From Amylostereum areolatum (lineage: Eukaryota > Basidiomycota > Agaricomycetes > Russulales > Stereaceae): a DNA stretch of 64,000 nt. Shown piece by piece: positions 33,285 to 43,504 of the stretch. A program made the position numbers and the translations under genes. How positions within the stretch are numbered: position 1 is the first letter of the stretch; every line of letters begins with the position of its first letter. Under the pieces are notes generated by a model, which saw nothing but the letters and a program-made list of their open reading frames with translations, was not told the DNA's origin and did not search any database. The stretch lies in NCBI GenBank assembly GCA_012932865.1, contig SAXG01000037.1:310001-374000 (forward strand), given 5' to 3'.

Positions 33285-33653
33285 TCGGCTTGAAAGGAGT
33301 TTCTCGGAGTCGAATCAGGCGTCGCTTTCGCACGGTGCCGTCCTCGCGTGGGCGACTGCTCCCGACGCCCGTCGGAGCCGCCACCTACTTGTTGGGATGC
33401 GCCCGCGGCTGCGCATGACCTGGCACCGGGAGCCCGCCTAGCCCGTAGCGGGATGCTACAGATGGGCTAGGTTTGGAAGTACCCGCTCGAGAGAGTACAA
33501 GAGTCGCTCGGGGGGCACCGCTGATGCCCCCAACTCTTGCCAGCACCTCGTCTCGCCAGGTCCGTCCCCATTTCGTCGCTTCGAACCGTTCCGCTGACGC
33601 CCTCCTCTCGCCAGAGTCTGCCTCGCCGCGTCGCCCACGCCGCTTTCGCTCTC
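33285..33653 (+). repeat. DIRS repeat A1
   Basis: 369 bp starting TCGGCTTGAAAGGAG and ending CTTTCGCTCTC. Differs from A2 at only a few bases, so the insertion is recent. Confidence 0.95.
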
Positions 33654-33673
33654 AACCCTCGCGCAACTCCCAT

Positions 33674-35131
33674 ATGGCCCAGACTGAACATGTTGTACCG
33701 CAAGAGGAAGGACCGCACGCAGGGGGGCCGGGTCCCGACGCGCCGCAAGGTGGGCGGCCACTCTCCCGACGCATCCAGCCCGACCTGTCCCAGCTCTTCG
33801 TCGCCGGCATCGCCGACGACTGCATGCGAGTCGTCGAGCAGCTCGAAGGTGGACACTTGCGCCTCGCGGATGCAGCCACCAACATCGACGGCCTCCTCGC
33901 CAGCGGTACGCGCGCAGACCTGTCCGAAGAAGACGAAGACGCCGCACGCGGGGCGCGGGCCCAAGCCTACAACCACTTCGTCTCGCTCCTTGAGGAGGCC
34001 CTCGAGCGGCGACTCACGAACGAGGAGGACGGTTTCCGCCGTGTGCGGGGACTCGGCGGGAACGACGTCGGAGAGACCCGCCGCCGACGCTCGCGTTCGC
34101 CGGCCAGCACCGCGCGTCACGGCAGGAGCTACGAGCGGGACAGCCCGCGCACCCCGCGTGAGCGCGCTCGCCGAAGGCGCTCCCACTCGGACGACAGCCG
34201 GTCCCCTCAGCGCGCGCGCTCTCGCCAGCGCCAGCGCGGACGCTCGCGCGACAGCGACCTCGACTTCCGACTTTCTGGCAAGCATCGTCGCCTCGATGAC
34301 GACTTCAGCGACGACGGGCGCCCAGCCAAACGCAAGCTCGACTACTCCTCCCTCCCTTTCCTCTCCGGCCGAGCGGACTCAGCGCTCTCTGACAACTGCC
34401 GGCTTACCGTCAAGCTCAAGGCCAACTACCTTCAGCACCTCGACGAAATCAAAACCATCGTCATCTCCATGCCCGAGTGCCCCGATTTCCCCCAGTCCGG
34501 ATGGAAGGCAGTCCTATCGGACACGTACTTCGACCTCGACGTCGTTTTTTCCAGCCTCTACGCCATTGGGGGAGACGGGCGCGACATCCAGAAGCTCGGG
34601 GAGTATGAGCTACACGGCGGACCATCCAAGCCTGCGAAGCACATCGCCACATCCGGCGAGTGGGGAATGGCATTCGAGCGCTACCAGGACGCCGTCACGT
34701 TCGTCTACCCGCATCGACGCGACGAGTTGGCCGCCTATCGCAGGCACATCATCAACTACTTCGGCGCCGTCCACGGGCACGACGACCTCGTTCTCAACTA
34801 CGACCGCGCTGTCCGCGCCCGCGTCGGCAGGTCCAACGCCCTCGAGCTTTCAGACACCAAGGAGTTTACGGCACTCGAGACCATGCACATCACCGCTGGA
34901 CTGGCCTCGCGACCGGCCACCAGCAACATCTCTCGCGCGCGAGGCAGCACTGCGACGGGAGCTCGCCGCTCGCAAGGCCCCCAGCAGTCCACCGAAATCT
35001 GCCGACGCTTCAACGCCGGGAACTGCTCAGGCAAAGGGTGCAAGTACCGCCACGCGTGCTCCTCATGCGGAGGAAAACACGGTGCTCACGAGTGTGGCCG
35101 TGGCGACGGCTCCGCCCACACCAACCACTGA
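33674..35131 (+). CDS. DIRS ORF1, gag-like protein
   Basis: Probable start MAQTEHVVPQEEG at 33674, the first ATG after repeat A1. The middle is an Arg/Ser-rich stretch (RRSRSPAS, RSRQRQRGRSRDSD), probably nucleic-acid binding. A folded region follows (DFPQSGWKAVLSDTYF, GEWGMAFERYQDAV). The C-terminus has the Cys/His array CRRFNAGNCSGKGCKYRHAC then CGGKHGAHEC, seen in gag-like proteins of DIRS-order elements. It overlaps the RT frame in +1 phase. Intact. Confidence 0.85.
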   Translation: MAQTEHVVPQEEGPHAGGPGPDAPQGGRPLSRRIQPDLSQLFVAGIADDCMRVVEQLEGGHLRLADAATNIDGLLASGTRADLSEEDEDAARGARAQAYNHFVSLLEEALERRLTNEEDGFRRVRGLGGNDVGETRRRRSRSPASTARHGRSYERDSPRTPRERARRRRSHSDDSRSPQRARSRQRQRGRSRDSDLDFRLSGKHRRLDDDFSDDGRPAKRKLDYSSLPFLSGRADSALSDNCRLTVKLKANYLQHLDEIKTIVISMPECPDFPQSGWKAVLSDTYFDLDVVFSSLYAIGGDGRDIQKLGEYELHGGPSKPAKHIATSGEWGMAFERYQDAVTFVYPHRRDELAAYRRHIINYFGAVHGHDDLVLNYDRAVRARVGRSNALELSDTKEFTALETMHITAGLASRPATSNISRARGSTATGARRSQGPQQSTEICRRFNAGNCSGKGCKYRHACSSCGGKHGAHECGRGDGSAHTNH

Positions 35132-36960
35132 AGCAACCCCTCCGACGGGACCGCGCCGTTTCCGCGGCTTCGTGTGGGGTCAAGAGCAGGCCTCAATCCT
35201 CACCCCGTCGGCCCTCGCTACGGAGACGGCAGCGCCGCTCCCTGGACCTCCCCCTTCCGCACTCAACGACAAAATAGCACTCGCGACGCTTCGCAGATAC
35301 CCAGAGCTGTTCAAGGTCGTCTCCCCCATCAATATAGACAACTTCGAGTCGCTTCTCGTCACCCACCCCAATCGACCGTTCGTCCAGTCTGTCATTCGCG
35401 GTTTCCGCGAGGGTTTCTGGCCGCACGCCGACTTCCCGGACGACTACCCAATTACGCGCGACCACCCCGAGCGCCCACTCGCGCCCGCTGAGCTCGAGTT
35501 TGCGAAACAGCAATGCCTCGAGGAAGAACGTCTCGGGCGTTTCTCCCCACCTTTCGGCCGCCCCGGAGAACCCCTCCTCCCTGGCATGTGCAGCGTCCCC
35601 GTCAGCGTTATCCCCAAGAAATCGGGGAAGCTACGCCTCATTGTCGACCACTCTGCCGGCGAGTTCTCACCCAACTCAACCATAGACAAGGATGACGTAC
35701 ACGTCCGTCTCGACACAGTTCAGCATCTGGCGCACAACCTGTTGCACGTCCGCCGGCACCACGGCAACGTGCCGATCTATCTATTCAAGTCTGACGTCTC
35801 CCAAGCCTACCGCCGCATCCCTATCCACCCCTTATACCAGCTCCGCCAGGTTGTCACAATTGACGGTGTCCGCCGTGTCGACCGCTGCAACAACTTCGGA
35901 GGCCGCGCCTCCGGGAATCTGTGGTGCTCCTTCTTCGCACTAGTCCTGTGGATCGCTGTCAAGATCCGCCATATTGAAGCCCTCCTTGCCTACATCGACG
36001 ACACGTTCTCCCATGACCTGTCACCCCGCTGCACCTTCTATGAGCCCTACGGTGCATGGCTTCCCCCAAAGCAGGTCCAACTGCTCCAGTTATGGGACTT
36101 CCTCGGAATTCCGCACGAGAAGAGCAAGCAGGAGTTCGGCCGTGTTCTCGTGATCACCGGCTTTGAGGTCTCCCCGGTCAGCATGACCATTTTTCTCTCC
36201 GCCGAGAGCATCTCCAACCTAGTCACCGCCATCCACGCGTTCATCGACGAGGCCCCCGACCGCCGCCGTCGCCTCGTCGAGTGGCAGCGCCTGCTCGGCT
36301 GGATGAACTGGGCGCTCAATGTGGCACCACTCCTCCGCCCTGCGCTCGCGTCCTCGTATGCCAAAATATCCGGAAAGAAGAAGCCCAATGCCCCCATATT
36401 CCTCAACGGACAGGTCTCACGCGACCTCTGCTGGTTTGCGACCACCCTGCAGCAGTCCTCCGGGATTCACATAATACGGGCGCGCCTATGGGATCCGTCG
36501 ACAGCCGACATGGTTATCTTCTGCGACGCATCCCTGTCCGGCCTCGGCTTCTGGTCACCACAGGCTGGGCAAGGATTCGCATCGACACTCCCCCCCCGCC
36601 CCAAACACAGAAGACACCATCTTCTGGTACGAAGCACTGTGCGTCCTCGCGGCACTCAGCTGGGCGGCCGCCCTCCCCCAGGTCCCCTCAAAGCTACTTA
36701 TCTACACCGACAACCTCAACACAGTCCAGATATTTGACTCGTTCAAAGCGCGTGCCGGTTACAATGACCTCCTTTTCCGGGCAGCCGAAATCCTCATGGC
36801 CTCCCACATCAACCTCCGCGTCCACCATATCCCAGGTGAGAAGAACACAGTTGCCGACGCCCTATCCCGGGGGCTTTTCAATGTGGTGCGACAGTACCAA
36901 CCATCCCTCTGTGTCCACGGCTTTTCACCCCCACGCTCGACGCTGGGGTCGCAGGGCTGA
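35080..36960 (+). pseudogene. DIRS ORF2, reverse transcriptase-RNase H (frameshift in RNase H)
   Basis: RT of DIRS type, in +1 frame to ORF1. Visible are IPKKSGKLRLIVDHSAG, FKSDVSQAYRRIPIHP, FGGRASGNLWC and the catalytic LLAYIDDTF near 35990. The connection and RNase H follow: MVIFCDASLSGLGFW near 36510, then TDNLNTVQIFDSFKA and GEKNTVADALSRG. The frame changes at a run of eight C (36590-36597): upstream it ends in a foreign tail, while the RNase H continues in another frame to TGA at 36958-36960. Either a 1-nt slip has killed this copy or the C-run is a frameshift site; I favour damage. The stop overlaps the next start as TGATG. Confidence 0.88.
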
Positions 36961-37964
36961 TGCTCCAGATCTCACGCTCGTCCAGGCAGCCGCGCCGCGA
37001 AGCCTGGACATCCGAGCGCCTCGTTCGCGAACGGGCGCTCGCCCTCGGAGCCGCGATTGACATTTCCACGCGCCTATCATACACATCCCACCTCCAATCA
37101 TACCTGACCTTCTGTAAGCTCCACAGCTTTGACATCGAACCCACCGCCGACACCCTGTCCTTCTATGTGGTCTTCATGGCCCAACACATCTCTCCCCGCT
37201 CAATCCCCGCATACCTATCAGGGATCTGCAACCAGCTTGAACCCCACTTCCCACATGTTCGCGCCACGCGCCGCAGCGCCCTTGTCACACGGACACTGGC
37301 AGGCTGCAACCGCCTCTATAACTCCCCAATCTCCCGCCGTGACGCCTTATCCCTCGACGACCTCGAGTTCACAATCCGCCACTACCCAAACCCCACCCAC
37401 GACGACCGCCTCTTCCTCGCACTCATCACGGCAGGGTTCTTCGGGCTCCACCGCCTCGGTGAACTTGTCTGCAGTGACAACGGCGCCCTGCGCTCACACC
37501 GCAAGACGATCCGGAGGTCGAGCGTGGAGTTCCTAGACACCGCGTACTCATACCTCCTCCCAACACACAAGGCCGACCGATTTTTCGAGGGCAACAGGGT
37601 GGTCATCCCGAGACGTGACACGGAAGCCGTCGACCCCTACCAGCTTTTCCGCGCATACATCACCGGCCGCGACCGCTTTGCCACCCTCCTTCCCGAGCTG
37701 TGGGTCAGGCAGGACGGGACGGTCCCCACGCGCAGCTGGTTCATTAACCGCCTCGAGTCGCTCTTCCCCAACTCGAACATCGGCGGGCACTCCCTCCGTC
37801 CCGGAGGAGCCACCTTTTACGCCACTGAGGGCTACCCCGACGACCGTATCCAGGCCATCGGGCGCTGGAGCTCGGACGCATTCAAGCAGTACATCCGCAA
37901 GAACCCCGTCCTACTTCAAGCCCTCATCCACGCCCGCCGCGCTGCTGAGGGCACCGGGGCATAG
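36960..37964 (+). CDS. DIRS ORF3, tyrosine recombinase
   Basis: Integrates the circular cDNA by site-specific strand exchange, which explains the missing TSD. 334 residues. The N-terminal core-binding helices contain TRLSYTSHLQSYLTFC. The catalytic domain shows the first Arg in FGLHRLGELV, HxxR in GGHSLRPGGATF and the nucleophile Tyr in AFKQYIRKNP near residue 315. All canonical residues are present. The ATG overlaps the ORF2 stop (TGATG), suggesting coupled reinitiation. Confidence 0.93.
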   Translation: MLQISRSSRQPRREAWTSERLVRERALALGAAIDISTRLSYTSHLQSYLTFCKLHSFDIEPTADTLSFYVVFMAQHISPRSIPAYLSGICNQLEPHFPHVRATRRSALVTRTLAGCNRLYNSPISRRDALSLDDLEFTIRHYPNPTHDDRLFLALITAGFFGLHRLGELVCSDNGALRSHRKTIRRSSVEFLDTAYSYLLPTHKADRFFEGNRVVIPRRDTEAVDPYQLFRAYITGRDRFATLLPELWVRQDGTVPTRSWFINRLESLFPNSNIGGHSLRPGGATFYATEGYPDDRIQAIGRWSSDAFKQYIRKNPVLLQALIHARRAAEGTGA

Positions 37965-38031
37965 CGCTCGACATCCCACACTTTCACGCACCACCATCCT
38001 CCCTTCCTCCTCCTCAATTCTTACGCCTTTT

Positions 38032-38145
38032 ACGGTCTCGTCTCGCACGCAATCCATACATGCCCCTTCGGGGGCGGTTTCCCGTACCTCCCGCGTCGCA
38101 AGCTCCCGCCTCACGCTTAGGCCGCACGAAATCAAGCCTGATTCG
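38032..38145 (+). repeat. DIRS repeat B1
   Basis: 114 bp, ACGGTCTCGTCTCGC...GCCTGATTCG. Identical in extent to B2. Confidence 0.93.
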
Positions 38146-38514
38146 TCGGCTTGAAAGGAGTTTCTCGGAGTCGAATCAGGCGTCGCTTTCGCACGGTGCC
38201 CTCCTCGCGTGGGCGACTGCTCCCGACGCCCGTCGGAGCCGCCACCTACTTGTTGGGATGCGCCCGCGGCTGCGCACGACCTGGCACCGGGAGCCCGCCT
38301 AGCCCGTAGCGGGATGCTACAGATGGGCTAGGTTTGGAAGTACCCGCTCGAGAGAGTACAAGAGTCGCTCGGGGGGCACCGCTGATGCCCCCAACTCTTG
38401 CCAGCACCTCGTCTCGCCAGGTCCGTCCCCATTTCGTCGCTTCGAACCGTTCCGCTGACGCCCTCCTCTCGCCAGAGTCTGCCTCGCCGCGTCGCCCACG
38501 CCGCTTTCGCTCTC
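38146..38514 (+). repeat. DIRS repeat A2
   Basis: Second copy of A1, starting on the base after B1 ends. Confidence 0.95.
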
Positions 38515-38654
38515 CCGCCCACCGCATACCCTTGTTTGTTTCCGACCGGTTTCCCATACCACGCTTACCTACTCCGCGACCGTTACGATCTCCAGCGGAG
38601 GATACCCACATGCTCTACGTATACACACGCCTCCGTACCGCATGAGCTCTCGCA

Positions 38655-41600
38655 TTAACTACATTTACCGCCTGCTTTTGTAACCTTTTTTTTTCTCTTC
38701 TCTTTTTCTCCCTTGTAACGGTCTCGTCTCGCACGCAATCCATACATGCCCCTTCGGGGGCGGTTTCCCGTACCTCCCGCGTCGCAAGCTCCCGCCTCAC
38801 GCTTAGGCCGCACGAAATCAAGCCTGATTCGACCCGGATTCCAAGGGTATGGCCTCTCAACTCGACTCCGAGCCTCCTCCTCTGCACTAAGAAACTCAGT
38901 ACGATAAGCATCCTTCAAAGTTTGGAGAGCCTCAAAGCTCTCTGGGTTAAGCCTATTCCTTCGAACAGTACCTGTCTGCCCACCACTAGAAAATGCACGC
39001 TCAGATGCAACAGCAGAGCCCTGGATAGCAAGATAGTCCCGTGCGATACGAGATAGCACTGGATAAGTTTTTGCATTACGCTAAAGCAGCAATTAGTACT
39101 TCTTAGATGTGCATGATTTAGAAGAAATATAATACGCACCCCCCACCATCGAACAGGATCATCACAGTCAACCAAAGGTGACTCAAGATAGTCCCAGAAT
39201 TCAGCGCGAGGGCGTATAGGCTCTGCATCTTTCACCTGACTTTTGATGCGAGCCTGGAGAAAGTCCATGTCATAGCCTTGAGGCTTTGATTCTAGAGCCA
39301 TGTCAATAGATGTATACACAGAACAGGGATGATAGAACAGACCAGTGCGAGATGGGGCCGTAGGTTTTTGTGAGCTTCCAGATTTGGCATACTCATCATA
39401 CTGTAGGTGTAGATAGTGAGGCAGTGCATGAAGCAAAGGCAAGATAACAGAGACGTACCACAAGTTGAAAGGCATCAGTACCCTTCTGAACAACATCTGC
39501 ATCCCAAGACCCACGGGCATATGCGAGCTTGACAGAAGGATTTAAAGCTATTGCAATAGATAAGTGAAGAGAAACACAGTACAAAAGCATCACTTACTAA
39601 GGCATATAAAATACTTTGGTGACTGCCGCGCAATGTTGAGCCACTTCTGGATTTTTGTAACACCCTTCTCAATGCCTGCCTTGACAGGTGCGTAGCGGGG
39701 ATTAGATGCAAGATGAAGCCATGCCTGCTCAAGACATTCAAGAACAGGAAGACTCTTCCATGCTGTTGTACTCTTCTCAGCGGAGAACTCTGCCTGTGCA
39801 CGACGAGGCTCCTGAAAATAGATGTAAGAAGCTGGTCAGCCATGTACAGGAGTCATTGGCTAACCTCAAGGACTTCCTTCATCAAGGTGATGAGGTGCCA
39901 CTCATCACTTGTCAACAAGTAGTCGGCATATTTCTTCCCCTTTAGTGTCGGCACAGCTGGGCTATCGTCCGCAAGCTTACAGAACTTGTTGATTGCCTAT
40001 AACAATCTGCTAAGCATCATAACGGATAGGAGGAATTAAATCTACCGCTCGGTTTTTTAATGCACGCTCCATCAAGTCATACATAGACCCCCATCGAGTC
40101 CGAACCCACTTTAGGAGCTCAAGCGGGGCAAGGCCCTCCTCCGTGCAAAGACGAAGCAGGTATTTCTTTGCCTGTGGTGATGCACGGTTCTAAAGAGCAC
40201 ATAAGCAGCAGCCACATAACAAGAGAAAACACGTACCTGATTAATGAATGCCAGAATTTTTCCGAGCGTGTCACCAGGGTCAAAATCAACCTCCTCATCA
40301 TCCGGACAGCTCCCATCCTCATCGACATCCAGCAAACCCAATGCATCAGCCTCCCAATCATAATCATCTTCCTCGGTGGCACCATCATCAGCTTCATCGG
40401 CATGGGCAGCAGACTTGGGTTGGCGGAAGCACAAAGGTGTAGGGCAAACCGCCTCGATAAAATCCTTCGCACCCAAGTGTATAGCATGCTCGAAGCAATG
40501 CCCGCGGCGCTCCTTCGCAATCCAACGACGGCCCTCCGGATTATCCAAGACACGCTCCATGACGCGGAGACATTTGTCGTTGGTGCTAACATTGTCGGCA
40601 GTAGCCCATGCAAGCTGCAAAGCTGAATGAGAATACATGCCAGCATATATTGGTCGAGAAACCTACCTTATCGCGTATGTTATAGCGGTCAACAACCCGC
40701 ATGACCACAGCGGCCGTGTTTGCACCGCTATGATTACCTTCAATCTCGGTGTAGCCAAGCAGGCGGGACCGGAGTGCCCACTCTGTCGGCTGCTCCTTTG
40801 GCGCGTCGATAAAGTGCGCTGTAACGGCTATAAATGGTGCGCCCGAGTTCGAAGTCCAGCCATCAAATGTAATTGAGATCTGGCATGGAAGATGCTTGTA
40901 CACATTTCAGCATATGAACGGCACGCAGATTATGATAATTTACATACTGCAAACTCTTCGGCAATCCGTTTTCTGAGGGCCTCCGCCTTTTCGACGATGC
41001 GCTCCCGCAACGTAGTACGGTGAGGGATGTCGCTATCCTTTGTTTCCGGGCGTTGGTACGTGAGGACACGTCGAAATGGCGCGCCGTCGACAATCCGAAA
41101 AGACTAGTTGTATGTTAGCTTGTTACAAAGGGCTATATCGGAAACAAGCGTTACCTCATCCTCGGTCACAACGAACTCGACTATGTGGTCGAGCAAACCT
41201 TCTTTGGTCCACTTCGCAGGCTTGTCTTTTAGGTAGGTTTCCAGAGACTGTTGGACTGTTTTGTCGTCCGCATCCTTGATCTCGATTGTAACTCGGATCT
41301 CGTCCTCGTCCGTGCCAGCATTCATGTCGACCGCCATGCCGTCCGGGATCGCGCGTGCATTCGGCTCGATCTTGGCACGCTTGCACTGGTCAAGGTAGGC
41401 ACCACCGTGAGTTGCCCAATGCCTATGCATTCCGAGATCAGCGAGTAGATCGGAGGTAGCTTGAGCCCAACGTACCTTTGAATGTGCATCCGAAGCGTAG
41501 ACGTGCTCCCGCTAAGCCAGGAGTTGGCCTCGGAGCGGCCGTTATGCCTAGAACAGTGTAAGGATAACATTGTGCTTCGTAAAACTGTAAACGTACCTGC

Positions 41601-43237
41601 ATACTTCGCACCAGCTTCCTTGTTTGACTTCGCCGTTGATGATCCGTTCGTCCTTGGTGAATATCAGCCGGACGTCGCGGCTACGCGGATCATCGTCTCG
41701 GTGCGCGTGGAATTTGCGATCCTTCGGCACGCACGTCAAGATACGGACAGCATTTGTGGAGGTGGAGGACGCAGTTGCCGGCGTAGGAGATGAACGTGTT
41801 TGCGAGCGCCGGGGAAGAGGACGTGTTTGCAAGCGTGGAAGTGGAGGACGCGGTTGCGAGCACAGGAGACGGACGCGGTTGCGAGCGCAGGAGACGGACG
41901 CGGTTGCGAGCGCCGGGAAGGAGGACGCGGTTGCGAGCGCAGGAGACGGACGCGTTTGCGAGCGCTGAGAAGGAAAACACGATTGCGAGTGTGGAGGATG
42001 AGGGCGCGTTTGAGAACGCGGGGGTGCGTTAACGCGTTTGAACGCGGGCACGGCGTGGGATGGGTGACGTAGAGGCCGTGGCAGTGCCATTGATTGCCGC
42101 CATGTCGACGTGGTTGAGGGAGGAGCGGCAGGGAGGCGGACAGGTGGGGAGGTGATGAGTGAGGATGGCGAGATGGTGTTGCATGAGGGTTGTGGAGACG
42201 CGGTGTGTGAGGGACGGAGAGCGAGAGTTGAAGGGTGTGGTGAGGGTAGACGAAGGGTGGAGGACGTTGAGGGTTCGTGTTGGAGGCAGTGGCCATGCCA
42301 CGCGTTCGCGTGTGTGTACGGAGTCGGGGGCAACGGCAACGAGAGGCGGGGATGATGGCGATGCGAGACGGGTTCGGGAACAGGGACGGGGACGGGGACG
42401 GGGACAGGGTCGACGAGCGCAGGGTGAAGGAGGAACGGGGGAAGGAATCGCACGTCAGGATGAGAAAAAAAATGGGACCATATATACTACGTACCTTCGG
42501 AGGCGCCTCTCGGTACTTTCGGATGTACTCGTCAAACTCGTCCTCGTCCTTTCCCTTTCCCTTTGCGGTCCTAGCCTTCGGGACGGCGTCGTCGACATCG
42601 GTGATATCCGCCTGGATGTTGTCGTCCGAGTCGCCCGTGTACGCTTTTTGAGCGGACTCCGCGATGCGTGCCCGTTTTGCAGCTGGCTTGTCAGCGGTGG
42701 AGGCGGCGGCGACGTCGGCGGCGCGACATTTGGGAACGGATGAGGTCGAGGGAGCTGCGGGACAAGTTTAGATAAGATGAGAGTACATACTTGATGAGGC
42801 AATAGAATGGCTTACCATCGAGAGAACCGGCTGCTTTCCCGAGCGCACTCTTGAATATCTTGTCATGGGTGTGCTGAGGTGCTCCGGGCTTCTGTGAGGG
42901 AGAGCTCTTAGGCTTGAAGAAGTTGCTGACGGCCTCATTGTTCTTGATATACTTGACTTTTGAAGAGGGCCTCAGTTTTCGACGTTCGCCTGCGATGATG
43001 AGTGCGGGGTTGGGGAGATCTCGCTCTCCTGCCGTATTCGGTCAATCAAGGAACTCCGCCGACGAGATTTCACTCACCACGCCTTGGGCGCGAAGCAGTT
43101 GCCTCTTTTGCTTGAGTTGATGATCCGGACGCCCGAGGAAGCGCGTCCTCGTCATCTTCGGAATTATACCAGGTGATTTCCGAGGCATCCTTCAGTTGTC
43201 CATCGGACCCGACGGCACATCCAGAGTCGTCGGCCAT
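38655..43237 (-). CDS. hAT transposase (3' end replaced by DIRS sequence)
   Basis: DNA transposase of the hAT superfamily. The start is at 43237 (MADDSGCAVGSD). The early exons are acidic/basic. A BED-type zinc finger is split over exons (GSWCEVC near 41600; STSTLRMHIQR, then RHWATHGG near 41425). The RNase H-like core shows SITFDGWTSNSG near 40870, TADNVSTNDKC near 40600 and RGHCFEHAIHLGAKDF near 40500. The last exon holds the dimerisation domain (AIQGSAVASERAFSSGG, NRLNPESFEALQTLKDAYR). From 38831 downward the frame runs on into DIRS repeat B2 and stops at 38655; the original C-terminus would have ended within about ten codons of the breakpoint. Exons are interrupted by 50-60 base introns plus one of about 780 bp holding a minisatellite. 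No other break was noticed. Confidence 0.85.
38718..38831 (+). repeat. DIRS repeat B2 (right end of element)
   Basis: Second copy of B1. Its last base is the element edge, and hAT coding sequence (minus strand) resumes at 38832. Confidence 0.93.
41760..42010. repeat. minisatellite in a hAT transposase intron
   Basis: Degenerate units of about 24 bp (GAGCGCAGGAGACGGACGCG-like) repeated roughly ten times. The long minus-strand open frame across it (Pro/Arg/Ser-rich) follows from the repeat; only its last 40 or so codons, after a CGAAG acceptor near 41733, belong to the transposase. Confidence 0.8.
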
Positions 43238-43504
43238 AGTAAAAGAGAGTGGGGCAGGAAAAAAGCGAATGAGATGGTGAAGGTTTCAAAGATTTTTTTG
43301 TGTTTACAGGAGGGCCCGCGCACCCTCAGGGCACGTGACCGAACCACGGTTCGGGCCGGTTCTGTCGGTTCTCACCCAGCCCGAACCCGAACCCGAACCG
43401 ACGGCCGAAAGCTAGAACCAGAACCAGAACTGGACTGAACTGTCGGTTCAGTTCAGTCGGTTCAGGTTCGAACCGCGGTTCTGAACTGAACTTTGGCAAC
43501 ACTA
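43238..43504 (-). repeat. right TIR and GGTTC subterminal repeats of hAT
   Basis: Transposase upstream region. GAACC/GGTTC words are dense from about 43340 to 43490, mirroring the left end. The TIR ends TTTGGCAACACTA. Confidence 0.92.

Larger units (their letters stand above)
33285..38831 (+). mobile_element. DIRS-order tyrosine-recombinase retrotransposon (PAT/Ngaro-like)
   Basis: 5,547 bp inserted at the 3' end of the hAT transposase gene, with no TSD as expected for this order. Repeats are in the split-direct arrangement A1 (33285-33653), ORFs, B1 (38032-38145), A2 (38146-38514), spacer, B2 (38718-38831). A copies are 369 bp and B copies 114 bp. B1 and A2 abut exactly, so they record the circle junction of A1's start and B2's end. 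It encodes a gag-like protein, RT-RNase H and a tyrosine recombinase. I see no methyltransferase or hydrolase domain. Confidence 0.95.
33029..43504. mobile_element. hAT-superfamily DNA transposon
   Basis: 10,476 bp, of which 5,547 bp is a nested DIRS element. The 8-bp TSD CTTCCTCG (33021-33028 and 43505-43512) is the size expected for hAT. The TIRs are perfect for at least 24 bp (TAGTGTTGCCAAAGTTCAGT...). The subterminal 150 bp on each side is packed with GAACC/GGTTC repeats, probably transposase sites. It carries one transposase gene on the minus strand. Confidence 0.97.

Noticed and set aside
41733..42453. Pro/Ser/Thr-rich open frame inside the hAT gene
   Set aside because: It crosses a minisatellite in an intron. 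Only the last part, after a splice acceptor, matches transposase (BED-type finger).
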